The translations under genes were made by a program, and so were the position numbers. A stretch of 64,000 nucleotides of DNA. Origin: Pedobacter segetis (GTDB taxonomy: Bacteria; Bacteroidota; Bacteroidia; Sphingobacteriales; Sphingobacteriaceae). The stretch spans positions 124,001-188,000 of the forward strand of contig NZ_JAEHFY010000002.1 of the NCBI RefSeq assembly GCF_016623585.1, in the 5' to 3' direction. Below the pieces are notes generated by a model. It was given only the letters and a program-made list of their open reading frames with translations, was not told the DNA's origin and made no database searches. Shown piece by piece: positions 27,189-35,099 of this stretch; position 1 is the stretch's first letter; each line of letters starts with the position of its first letter.

Positions 27189-27736
27189 TGGTAGTCAAAA
27201 CAGGCAATCTAACGTTAGAAATTCCCTTACAAATTACAAGCTATCGTTTTTTTATTGATCAATGCTTAGATTTTGCAAACAAAAATTCTGGCCTCGGGAA
27301 AGATTTCAAAAGAACCGCAAAATTTAAACTCGCTATTATGGAGCTGCTTACAAACGCCATGAAACATGGTAAAGTGGTATCATATCTCGATATTCAATGT
27401 TATCAAAACGAAGTAGTGATCAAAAAAATAGATAACGGCGAACGGTTTACGTTTAAAGATGTTGATACGGATAAGCACTATGATTTCCCTATTGATCCCT
27501 TTACCGGTCCTTCAAAAATAAATGCGATACTAGGTAACAACTACACCCTTCTGATCAACATAAAAGGAGAAAACGAAATAGAGTTTTTAGAACCTCCGGC
27601 ATTAGATTACCTTTCTTTAGATCATGTGCCAGAAAATTTTGGTTTAATGATCATTAAACAATGTTGCGATACCTTTCATTATAGATACAATGAAGTTTTG
27701 GCCCAAAATATTTTTGAAGTTATCTTTAGGTTTTGA
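27188..27736 (+). CDS. HATPase-domain (RsbW/SpoIIAB-like) anti-sigma kinase
   Basis: A 182-residue GHKL ATPase. The N box is AIMELLTNAMKHGKV (about 53-67), an Asp-containing box KKIDNGERFTF follows (about 82-92), and the late G box resembles ENFGLMIIKQCC. It is somewhat longer than typical RsbW (about 150), with an insertion between the boxes. RsbW-like kinases bind either a sigma factor or the STAS protein. No sigma factor gene occurs in this window, so the output is unknown. The gene overlaps the STAS gene by one base. Confidence 0.88.
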   Translation: MVVKTGNLTLEIPLQITSYRFFIDQCLDFANKNSGLGKDFKRTAKFKLAIMELLTNAMKHGKVVSYLDIQCYQNEVVIKKIDNGERFTFKDVDTDKHYDFPIDPFTGPSKINAILGNNYTLLINIKGENEIEFLEPPALDYLSLDHVPENFGLMIIKQCCDTFHYRYNEVLAQNIFEVIFRF

Positions 27737-27790
27737 GGTAGATCGACAAATCAATTCTCATATTTATTCTTCGTTTCATAAACTGAAATT

Positions 27791-27798
27791 TATATTTG
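27791..27798 (+). promoter_or_regulatory. -7 box (TATATTTG) just upstream of the GT8 gene
   Basis: An exact TAnnTTTG match ends 6 bp before the GT8 ATG, implying an extremely short leader if used. It would separate the glycosyltransferase transcript from the partner-switching module. The -33 region lacks a clear TTTG. Confidence 0.4.
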
Positions 27799-27804
27799 GT
27801 GTAA

Positions 27805-28701
27805 ATGGCTGTTAAAAACAATAAAATACACATCGCATTAGCAAGTAATAACGGATATGTGGTTTTATTGGCAGCTTTGGTAAAATCCATAGATTGCAAT
27901 CACCTAAGTGATGAAACCATCTTTTTTCATATCTTAAACGATAAGATTTCTTTAAAAAACCAAGAAAAAGTAAACCAGGCCGTAAAGGATTCTGAAAAAA
28001 TACAATTACGTTGGATCGCCGCAGAAAACGTTTTTCCTAAAGATGTAAAGTTCCCGGCAGATAATTCTGCATTTCCTAAAACTGCCTATTTAAGGCTTTT
28101 TGCACCATATATTTTAGATAAGGAGGTTAAAAAACTCCTTTATTTTGATGTAGATATGATCGTGAAAAACGATGTTTCTGAGTTATGGAATATCGATTTG
28201 CAAGGCTATACCATGGCGGCTGTATTGGATGTGGGTAAAACTGTGGGATGCGCTTGGGGAGGCATCCCAAATTATAAAGAACTGGGCTTGCCGGCAGATG
28301 CAAAATACTTTAACTCTGGTTTAATGATCATCGATTGTGAAAAATGGCGGCAAGAAAATATCCCACAAAAGGTATTTAAGGCAATGGATGATTATATTGA
28401 ACATGTAAATTATGCAGATCAATATGGTTTAAATGTGGTATTTGCGCAAAATTGGTTAGAGATATATCCTTTATGGAACTGGTTTGCAAATAATTATCAC
28501 CCAAAACCAAAATGTATCCATTTTTTAGATATTAAACCGTTTTTCAAATCCTACCAGTCTGATCCAGAATTTAGGAAAGAGTTTTTTAAATATTTGGATA
28601 TGACCCCATGGAGAGGGATGCCTTTAAAAAGCGATTTTTACCGATTGGTGCATAAAGCAATGATCAAACTTAAAAAAAGATTGACCAAAATTGGGTCTTA
28701 A
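27805..28701 (+). CDS. Family 8 glycosyltransferase
   Basis: A 298-residue retaining glycosyltransferase of the LgtC/galactosyl-glucosyl type. IHIALASNNGYVVLLAALVK opens the nucleotide-binding fold. The metal-binding DxD appears as LLYFDVDMIV (near 113-122). The later KYFNSGLMIIDCEKWR, DQYGLNVVF and IHFLDIKPF motifs complete the GT8 pattern. The likely donor is a UDP-hexose; the acceptor is unknown. First of six rightward, tightly packed glycan genes. Confidence 0.92.
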   Translation: MAVKNNKIHIALASNNGYVVLLAALVKSIDCNHLSDETIFFHILNDKISLKNQEKVNQAVKDSEKIQLRWIAAENVFPKDVKFPADNSAFPKTAYLRLFAPYILDKEVKKLLYFDVDMIVKNDVSELWNIDLQGYTMAAVLDVGKTVGCAWGGIPNYKELGLPADAKYFNSGLMIIDCEKWRQENIPQKVFKAMDDYIEHVNYADQYGLNVVFAQNWLEIYPLWNWFANNYHPKPKCIHFLDIKPFFKSYQSDPEFRKEFFKYLDMTPWRGMPLKSDFYRLVHKAMIKLKKRLTKIGS

Positions 28702-28742
28702 GGATTATATTTAATTTGAAATAAATTTAGCTAGCTTCATTA

Positions 28743-29522
28743 ATGTATAAATTTGATGATATTACTTTATTGGTTACCCATTATAACAGAAGTAAATCGT
28801 TAAGAAATTTATTGGAAACATTTTCTAAACTGAAGATAAGCTTTGGCAATATCATCGTTTCTGATGATGCCAGTAACCAAGTCCATCTTAAAAGCCTGAA
28901 GAAATTAAAAGAAGAATTTAATTTTGATTTACTTAACACCCCAACAAATAAAGGTTTGGGCAACAATATCAATAAAGGGCAAGATGCGGTTAAAACACCT
29001 TATACCTTATACATACAAGAAGATTTTATCCCAAAAGAAAAGTTTGGCGAAAAGCTTAATTTGGCATTTCAATTTATGCAAAAAAATGCCGATTTGGATC
29101 TTGTGAGGTTTTACGCCTATTTTAAATATCCCCATTTAAGAGATATTAAAGAAGGTTTTGGCGAGGTTATTTTTAAATTTTATAAAATTTGGCAGGGCTA
29201 TCGTAAATTTTATGTTTACAGCGATCATCCACATTTAAGGAGGAGCAATTTTTTTGAAAGATTTGGAAGGTATGCCGAAGGAATAAAATCTGATCGTACA
29301 GAATATAAAATGATGATGCAGGTTTTGAGTAAAAAACCAAGGGTTTATTTTTATGAGCATATTACAGAATTGATAGACCAAGAAAATACTGTGGAAGAAC
29401 CTAGCACCGTAAAACGTAATTTTTGGAGAAACAACAACAGTTTCCTTATTAATGGCTTAAGGGAAATTTACCGATACTTAAGGTTTAACACCGATTTATT
29501 GATTTATAAACTGAAAGGATAA
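28743..29522 (+). CDS. Family 2 glycosyltransferase
   Basis: A 259-residue GT2-type enzyme. The N-terminus has ITLLVTHYNRSKSL and a DDAS metal/nucleotide motif (IIVSDDASNQ). NKGLGNNINKG follows, then YIQEDF in place of the usual DxD. The C-terminal half is basic and Tyr/Phe rich, with no membrane helix. Donor and acceptor are unknown. It is separated by 41 bp from the GT8 gene and by 4 bp from the next GT2 gene. Confidence 0.88.
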   Translation: MYKFDDITLLVTHYNRSKSLRNLLETFSKLKISFGNIIVSDDASNQVHLKSLKKLKEEFNFDLLNTPTNKGLGNNINKGQDAVKTPYTLYIQEDFIPKEKFGEKLNLAFQFMQKNADLDLVRFYAYFKYPHLRDIKEGFGEVIFKFYKIWQGYRKFYVYSDHPHLRRSNFFERFGRYAEGIKSDRTEYKMMMQVLSKKPRVYFYEHITELIDQENTVEEPSTVKRNFWRNNNSFLINGLREIYRYLRFNTDLLIYKLKG

Positions 29523-29526
29523 AGAT

Positions 29527-30414
29527 ATGTATGTAGCCTTGTTCAGTTTGCCAAAATGGTTAAGAAAACATCAATATAAACAGAAGAAATTTGCAGATTT
29601 AACCTCTGAAGAGCTAAATTTAATCAAAGCAGGATTGGCGAAATTGGCATCCCCTGCCCCAGAAGTTTCTATCATTATCCCCGCTTGGAACGAAGAAGAC
29701 AATATCTTTAGAACGCTTTCTTCTTTGGCCGCTAACCAAACCAAGCGAAAAGTAGAAATAGTGGTTATCAATAACAATTCTACAGATCAAACCCAAACGG
29801 TATTAGAGCAGTTGGGCGTTAAAAACTTTTTTCAGCCTGAGCAAGGGATAACTTTTGCTAGGCAAATGGGTTTAGAAAATGCTAAAGGAAAATATCATCT
29901 GTGTGCAGATTCCGATACCTTTTATCCCCCAAAATGGATTGATACCATGATAAAACCCCTAGAAAATTCTGACAAAATAGTAGGTGTTTACGCCAGGTAC
30001 GCATTTATCCCCGAAAGGGAAGGAGAGCGTTTTTTCTTTTGGCTTTATGAGCGTTTTGCAGGGATTATTATCAGGCTAAGAAAAAAAAATAGAGAGCATA
30101 TCAATTTTTTAGGGTTTAATATGGGTTTTAAAACCGCTGTTGGTTTAGCAAACGGAGGTTTTAAAGTAAAAAATGTACGTAAATTTGATAATGCCTTGGG
30201 TAGCGATGATTATGTAGATGAATCTGAGGATGGCAGAATGGCGGTAAACCTGATGAAATCTGGAAATCTGTTTTTGGTTACACAAAAAAACGCCCGTGTT
30301 TTTACCTCATCAAGAAGATTGATAGCCGAGGGTGGGATTTTAAAGGCTTTTAAACATAGATTTAAGCTGCACACCAAAAGATTATCAGAATATATCAACG
30401 GTAAAAAGATTTGA
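29527..30414 (+). CDS. Family 2 glycosyltransferase
   Basis: A 295-residue GT2 enzyme. The GT-A domain begins near residue 48 with EVSIIIPAWNEEDNIFRTL; VVINNNSTDQT and CADSDTFYPP (DxD, near 137) follow. The region GSDDYVDESEDGRMAVNLMK supplies the probable catalytic acidic residues. An N-terminal basic segment (PKWLRKHQYKQKKF) may hold it at the membrane. The stop codon overlaps the TTG start of the next gene. Confidence 0.9.
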   Translation: MYVALFSLPKWLRKHQYKQKKFADLTSEELNLIKAGLAKLASPAPEVSIIIPAWNEEDNIFRTLSSLAANQTKRKVEIVVINNNSTDQTQTVLEQLGVKNFFQPEQGITFARQMGLENAKGKYHLCADSDTFYPPKWIDTMIKPLENSDKIVGVYARYAFIPEREGERFFFWLYERFAGIIIRLRKKNREHINFLGFNMGFKTAVGLANGGFKVKNVRKFDNALGSDDYVDESEDGRMAVNLMKSGNLFLVTQKNARVFTSSRRLIAEGGILKAFKHRFKLHTKRLSEYINGKKI

Positions 30415-31382
30415 ACCAACAACAACATATCCCAAATAATATAGTTACCAAGCTAATTAGCTTATATGTAAGATTGCGTTTCGGCAAATTACATCATGAT
30501 ATAAGATATTATTATCGAGATACTTACTATTGCCAATTTGTGCAATGGCAATATTTTTTTAAGGATTATATCCTCAAAAAAAAATATAAGACCATTTCTT
30601 TTAATGGCGAGTTTGCCCCCGAATTGGAATTTGTGATCCCATTTGCTTATTGGCACTATAAAAATGGCACTTTGCTTAATACAGAAGGCGCAAAATTCAC
30701 TTCCGAGATGTACTTTTTTTCGCCAAACCACCAAGAAATTTATGAGGTAAGGACAAACGAGGGAAATTACAATTACGAAACACCAAGGATTTTGTACAGT
30801 CAGGATTATGACATGAAGAAATGGGAAATGGTGCCTTATAAAGCACATTTCAAAAACGATATTTATGTTTTTGATAAACCTATCCTAATGGTAGCAAATA
30901 GGTATAATACCGAATGGGATGGGCCACCCATCAGTTTTTTTAGTATTGAAACTTTAAAATATATCTTTGATCTGTTGGGAGACAAATATCAAATAGTTTA
31001 TAATCGCCCAAAGGCAAAAAACATTACCTCTGATACCAGTGAAGTAAGCGATCTAAACGAATATGATTGGATCAAAGAAAATTATCCTTCGGTAGTTTTG
31101 ATGGATGATCTATATACCGAGAATAAAATTAAGGCCCATAATTACAATCATTTCCAAATGTGTGTTTACGCTAATGCGGATAAGTTTATTTCTATACATG
31201 GCGGTACGGCTGCTTTGGCCAGTTGTTTTGAAGGCTCAAATATCATATTGTCTAAAAAAGGTCCGGAGCATCATTTTGGATGTTTTCAAAAGCTGTTCCC
31301 CAAACTTTCTGGAGCAAAAATATACCATGCAAAAACAGATGAAGAGTTAAGAAATTACGTTCACCAATATTTAAAAAATTAA
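30411..31382 (+). CDS. Probable glycosyltransferase of unassigned family
   Basis: A 323-residue protein I do not recognise with certainty. It starts at TTG 30411, overlapping the previous gene by 4 bases; no in-frame ATG occurs in the first ~90 codons. The C-terminal third (FISIHGGTAALASCFEGSNI, then LSKKGPEHHFGC) resembles the donor-binding end of GT61/GT-B-type enzymes, where a GGTA-type loop contacts the sugar nucleotide. The N-terminal half is rich in Tyr, Trp and Phe. Position between glycosyltransferase and flippase genes, with overlapping starts and stops, supports a glycan role. Confidence 0.65.
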   Translation: MNQQQHIPNNIVTKLISLYVRLRFGKLHHDIRYYYRDTYYCQFVQWQYFFKDYILKKKYKTISFNGEFAPELEFVIPFAYWHYKNGTLLNTEGAKFTSEMYFFSPNHQEIYEVRTNEGNYNYETPRILYSQDYDMKKWEMVPYKAHFKNDIYVFDKPILMVANRYNTEWDGPPISFFSIETLKYIFDLLGDKYQIVYNRPKAKNITSDTSEVSDLNEYDWIKENYPSVVLMDDLYTENKIKAHNYNHFQMCVYANADKFISIHGGTAALASCFEGSNIILSKKGPEHHFGCFQKLFPKLSGAKIYHAKTDEELRNYVHQYLKN

Positions 31383-32737
31383 TGAGGGGCGAAGGTAATT
31401 ATTGGATCAGATCTGGCTTTATCAATGTACTGCAAAATTTTGCAAGCGTTATTTTTGGTTTCGGTAGTTTTTTCTTTTTGGTAAGAGTTTTAAGCAAACA
31501 TGATTTTGGCGAATGGACAGTTTACATGACCACCATTACCATTTTAAATATTTTTAGGGATGGGCTGATCAAAAATGCTTTGATCAAATTTCTTTCAGGA
31601 GCCAGCGAAGAAGACAAGCCAAAAATAATGACGGCCGCTTTTACCATCAATATGATCATTACAGTGGTTATTGTGGTTTTAAATCTGGCTTTGGGAAGTT
31701 TGTTGGCCAGGTTATTAAAATCACCTGATTTGGTAAACCTGTTTTACTTGTTCAATATAATTTATGTTTTAAATGGAGTTTTAACGCAATTCAATTGTAT
31801 TGAGCAGGCAAATCTTAAATTTAAAGGCGTTTTTGTTTCCAATACGGTTTTTCAAGCCATTTACTTTTTTTATGTGTTGTATTGCTTTGTGTTTAACGTA
31901 GATATTCCGCTTTATCATTTAGTGGTGGTGCAAATTTTCGGCTCACTGGTAGCCATGGTCATTGCATATTTTTACACCAGATCTTATCTAAATTTCGCTT
32001 TTGGTTTTTTTAAAACTTGGATGATCAAACTTTTCAATTACGGAAAATATGCCTTTGGTACTTCTATGAGTTCTATTTTATCGGGGAGTGTAGATCAAAT
32101 GATGCTTTCGGGGATTATTTCGCCAATAGCATCAGGAGTGTTTAATGTGGCGGTAAAAATCGTGAATTTGATTGATATACCAACTACGGCCGTGGCAAAT
32201 ATCGTTTTCCCGCAAAGTGCCAAAAGAATGGAAACAGAGGGGAAAGAATCTATCAAATATCTATATGAAAAATCTGTGGGGACCATTTTGGCAATCCTGA
32301 TCCCGGGTTTGATCTTCATCTATATTTTCCCAGATTTTATTTTATACCTATTGGCCGGTAATAAATACACAAATGCGGGTTCTATTTTGCGGGTTACGTT
32401 ACTTTATACTTTACTGATCCCCTTCGGGCGGCAATTTGGGACTATCCTAGATTCTATCGGCAAAACAAAAACCACTTTTTATATCGTGGTAGTAACTGCG
32501 GCAACTAACCTTATTTTAAATTATTTCTTCATTTTAAACATGGGGATAATAGGCGCAGCTTATGCCACATTAATTTCTAATATACTGGGTTTTACTATTG
32601 CCCAAATTATTTTGAGAAAAGAATTGGGCGTAAAATTTTACCATGCTTTTGTTTATGCGTATCGTTTTTATCCAGAATTTTATCAAAATTTTGTTAAACC
32701 ACAGGTTATAAGATTTAAAAATAAGGGCAAATTATGA
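31382..32737 (+). CDS. Wzx-type oligosaccharide flippase
   Basis: A 451-residue polytopic membrane protein of the polysaccharide biosynthesis/MATE-like superfamily, with about 12 predicted helices. Typical features are the N-terminal GFGSFFFLVRVLSKHDFG, the middle AFGTSMSSILSGSVDQMMLS and VKIVNLIDIPTTAVANIVFP. Such proteins move undecaprenyl-linked oligosaccharides across the inner membrane. Its ATG overlaps the preceding stop, and its own stop overlaps the fucosyltransferase ATG (ATGA). No Wzy polymerase or Wza/Wzc export gene is seen nearby. Confidence 0.93.
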   Translation: MRGEGNYWIRSGFINVLQNFASVIFGFGSFFFLVRVLSKHDFGEWTVYMTTITILNIFRDGLIKNALIKFLSGASEEDKPKIMTAAFTINMIITVVIVVLNLALGSLLARLLKSPDLVNLFYLFNIIYVLNGVLTQFNCIEQANLKFKGVFVSNTVFQAIYFFYVLYCFVFNVDIPLYHLVVVQIFGSLVAMVIAYFYTRSYLNFAFGFFKTWMIKLFNYGKYAFGTSMSSILSGSVDQMMLSGIISPIASGVFNVAVKIVNLIDIPTTAVANIVFPQSAKRMETEGKESIKYLYEKSVGTILAILIPGLIFIYIFPDFILYLLAGNKYTNAGSILRVTLLYTLLIPFGRQFGTILDSIGKTKTTFYIVVVTAATNLILNYFFILNMGIIGAAYATLISNILGFTIAQIILRKELGVKFYHAFVYAYRFYPEFYQNFVKPQVIRFKNKGKL

Positions 32738-33555
32738 TAGGCGTTAGGTTTGATGGCAGATTAGGAAACCAGCTTTTTCAGTATGTATTTTTAAAATACA
32801 TGAAAGAAAAGGAAACAAAAAGAATGGTCTTTTTCTCCAATCCTCATCATGCTTATATCGAAAAATATTTTGATTTAGAAGGGAACGATAATTTCTTGCT
32901 CGGCTCTAAAGGCTATTCTGCCATTACCCGTGTTTTGCCAACATTGTTTAGCTTAAAAAATATTTTTATCCATAATTGGGTTATCCCCAAACCTTTTAAA
33001 ATCAAGAATAATTCCCTTTACAGGGGATATTTTCAATCGGCCTACTATTATGAGCAATTAAAAAAGAAACCTCAATTTAAAATTAAGAAAGCTTTTGTAG
33101 ATGATTTTCAAAATCAATATGGAGAATTGTTCGCAAACCATAAAATAGTGGTTGTGCATATAAGGAGAACAGATTATATGAGTTATGGCGAGCGCAGAAA
33201 GCGGGATATTTCTTTGCCGATGCCGTATTTTAAAGAACGTTTAAACGCAATTGAAAATTCGGAAAACTATAAAGTCATATTTGTAAGTGATGATATGGAG
33301 CATGTTAAAAAGGTTTTTCCCCCGCAACACAATTTTATTTTTTCCTCCAATAATGAAATTATAGATTTTCAGATTATCCAAAATGCAGATATTGCCATTA
33401 TATCCAACAGTACATTTGCTTGGTGGGCTTGTTATTTAAGCCCTAAAAAGAATAAAGTTTATGCACCAAAGAATTGGTTTGGTTTTAAAATAGGCAGGGA
33501 ACACCCCAGGGGCATCATGACGGATAGGTTTGAGTGGTGCGATGTTAATCCCTAA
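32734..33555 (+). CDS. Alpha-1,2-fucosyltransferase-like protein (GT11)
   Basis: A 273-residue GT11 enzyme that would transfer fucose from GDP-fucose to a galactose-type acceptor. GT11 landmarks: MIGVRFDGRLGNQLFQYVF at the N-terminus, the GDP-fucose binding VVVHIRRTDYMSYG (near 133-146), and SNSTFAWWACYLS near 227-239. Last gene of the rightward glycan run. Its 3' end overlaps by 11 bp the end of the opposite-strand dehydrogenase fragment. No GDP-fucose synthesis gene (gmd, fcl) is in this window, so the donor must be made elsewhere. Confidence 0.94.
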   Translation: MIGVRFDGRLGNQLFQYVFLKYMKEKETKRMVFFSNPHHAYIEKYFDLEGNDNFLLGSKGYSAITRVLPTLFSLKNIFIHNWVIPKPFKIKNNSLYRGYFQSAYYYEQLKKKPQFKIKKAFVDDFQNQYGELFANHKIVVVHIRRTDYMSYGERRKRDISLPMPYFKERLNAIENSENYKVIFVSDDMEHVKKVFPPQHNFIFSSNNEIIDFQIIQNADIAIISNSTFAWWACYLSPKKNKVYAPKNWFGFKIGREHPRGIMTDRFEWCDVNP

Positions 33556-34069
33556 CATAATCAAGATCTAAAAAAGAAACCTTTGGTATAAGGTACTTAG
33601 AAAATAATTTGTTTTCGTTTTTATCTTTAAAAAGAGAAATATGCTGGTTATCTATTTCTAATTCTCTTTCTGTAAGAATATTGTATATCGGGAGGGCATT
33701 GCTGGGAGAAACGGTATCATCCTTATAAAAATCACTTATTGGGCAGTTAGCGTAAAATCCGATAGCGGTAGCTTTAGCAACCTCTATGATGGCTTTACAA
33801 CCAATGGCTATCACAAAATTTACTTCTTTGTTCTTGGCAATTTTTATGGCTTGTTCTGCATCAGAAAAGGCAGGCTTTTGTTGATCGCATTGAAAGGTAA
33901 CATGCTCTAAACCGCAGATGTTTAACAATGATAAAACCCTTGCATACAAACCAATGTAAGGGTTCAAGTTTTTTTTGGTAACGATAATTGCTTTTTTGCC
34001 CACCCCTCCGCATTCTGCACAAAGCTGATCAAGCACATTTTTACCAATCAAAAATTTATTGTCGTCCAT
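33545..34069 (-). pseudogene. N-terminal half of an iron-containing alcohol dehydrogenase
   Basis: An intact 174-codon frame (ATG 34067-34069) that aligns with only the NAD-binding half of butanol/alcohol dehydrogenases of the Fe-ADH family (about 380 aa). Corresponding parts are GKKAIIVTKKN, VNFVIAIGCKAIIEVAKATA (usual GGGSVID motif degraded to GCKA), NALPIYNILT, and YLIPKVSFLDLDYVRD where relatives read a PKF-S-ILDPE segment. It stops where the metal-binding helical domain should begin, so the iron ligands are absent. Either a decayed gene truncated next to the glycan locus, or a small stand-alone nucleotide-binding protein. The ordered frame leaves the second possibility open. Confidence 0.6.
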
Positions 34070-34395
34070 ATTATTTCTAAAGTACGCTTATCTGTAAACC
34101 ATAGTTTTTAGAAAATGTTTACCCCAGAAAATAAAATCTATGTAAGTGTAAGTTTAAATTTATGTTATTAAATCGTCTATCATTTGTTTTTTGGCTAAAC
34201 AAGGCAAATTTTGTAGAAATGCCCGGTCTATCTTTAAAAATTTCCAAAAATGCCATCCAAACTTAGGCTATAAGCATAAAAAGCGTATTGGATAAATTTT
34301 AACCATACCCTAAAACTAAAATGATAAAAAACTGTTATCCTGTTTATAACGTACTTTAAATAATAAAACAAAAATTAAAAACTAAAAATTTAAAA
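34070..34395. other. Intergenic region between divergent genes, no feature identified
   Basis: About 326 bp, very AT-rich. It separates the dehydrogenase fragment from the fasciclin lipoprotein gene. I see no exact TAnnTTTG box, strong hairpin or ORF. It must carry the promoter of the fasciclin gene. Confidence 0.5.
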
Positions 34396-35001
34396 ATGAA
34401 AAAGTCAATCTTAAACTTTGTGATGGCAGCTGCTGTTGTTGCAACTTCTATTACAGCTTGTAATAGCAACAAAACAGCCGATTCTAATACAGATTCTATG
34501 GCTACCGATAGTTCTTCTATGGCAATGGATACCACAATGGCTAGTGAAGGTGTAATGGTTGGTGGTGCCATGATGGTTCCATCTAAAAATATTGTAGAAA
34601 ACGCGGTAATGTCTAGCGATCATACAACTTTGGTTGCCGCCGTTAAAGCTGCAGGTTTAGTAGAAACTTTAAGCGGAACTGGCCCATTTACTGTTTTTGC
34701 CCCAACAAATGAAGCTTTTGCTGCCTTACCAGCAGGAACCGTTGATAACCTTTTAAAACCATCAATGAAAAGTGATCTGACAAAAGTTTTAACTTACCAT
34801 GTTGTTGCGGGTGCTTACAAAGCCGCCGATTTGAAAGACGGAATGGAATTAACAACTGTTGAGGGAGAAAAATTAAAGGTTTCTGTTAAAGACGGAGTTG
34901 TTATGGTTGGAGATGCAAAGGTTACCATCCCTGATGTAATTTCAAGTAATGGGGTAACACACGTAATTGATGCGGTTCTGTTACCACCACCAACAAAATA
35001 A
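34396..35001 (+). CDS. Fasciclin-domain lipoprotein
   Basis: A 201-residue protein with a lipoprotein signal (SITAC, Cys22). A short Ser/Thr/Met/Asp-rich linker (about 25-65) leads into one complete FAS1 domain (about 70-200). FAS1 landmarks: [20 protein letters not shown] (H1-type start), [28 protein letters not shown] and the closing [18 protein letters not shown]1 proteins mediate adhesion or cell-surface interactions; the anchored single-domain form is common in Bacteroidota. Monocistronic, with its own terminator. Confidence 0.94.
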   Translation: MKKSILNFVMAAAVVATSITACNSNKTADSNTDSMATDSSSMAMDTTMASEGVMVGGAMMVPSKNIVENAVMSSDHTTLVAAVKAAGLVETLSGTGPFTVFAPTNEAFAALPAGTVDNLLKPSMKSDLTKVLTYHVVAGAYKAADLKDGMELTTVEGEKLKVSVKDGVVMVGDAKVTIPDVISSNGVTHVIDAVLLPPPTK

Positions 35002-35020
35002 TTCTTTTTGATTAATTTTG

Positions 35021-35055
35021 AAAGGCGTTCCGAATTTTCTCGGAACGCTTTTTTT
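35021..35055 (+). terminator. Rho-independent terminator of the fasciclin gene
   Basis: The stem GCGTTCCGA / TCGGAACGC (35025-35033 with 35040-35048), extended by A/T pairs, is followed by a run of T. Confidence 0.88.
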
Positions 35056-35099
35056 GTTTAGAAGAAATCGTAATTTCATCCCACCTAAACAAACCTTTT

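Noticed and set aside
34334-34353. GTTA...CGTA pair upstream of the fasciclin gene considered as an ECF sigma promoter
   Set aside because: The 12-bp spacing is too short for a typical ECF promoter and such short words occur by chance.
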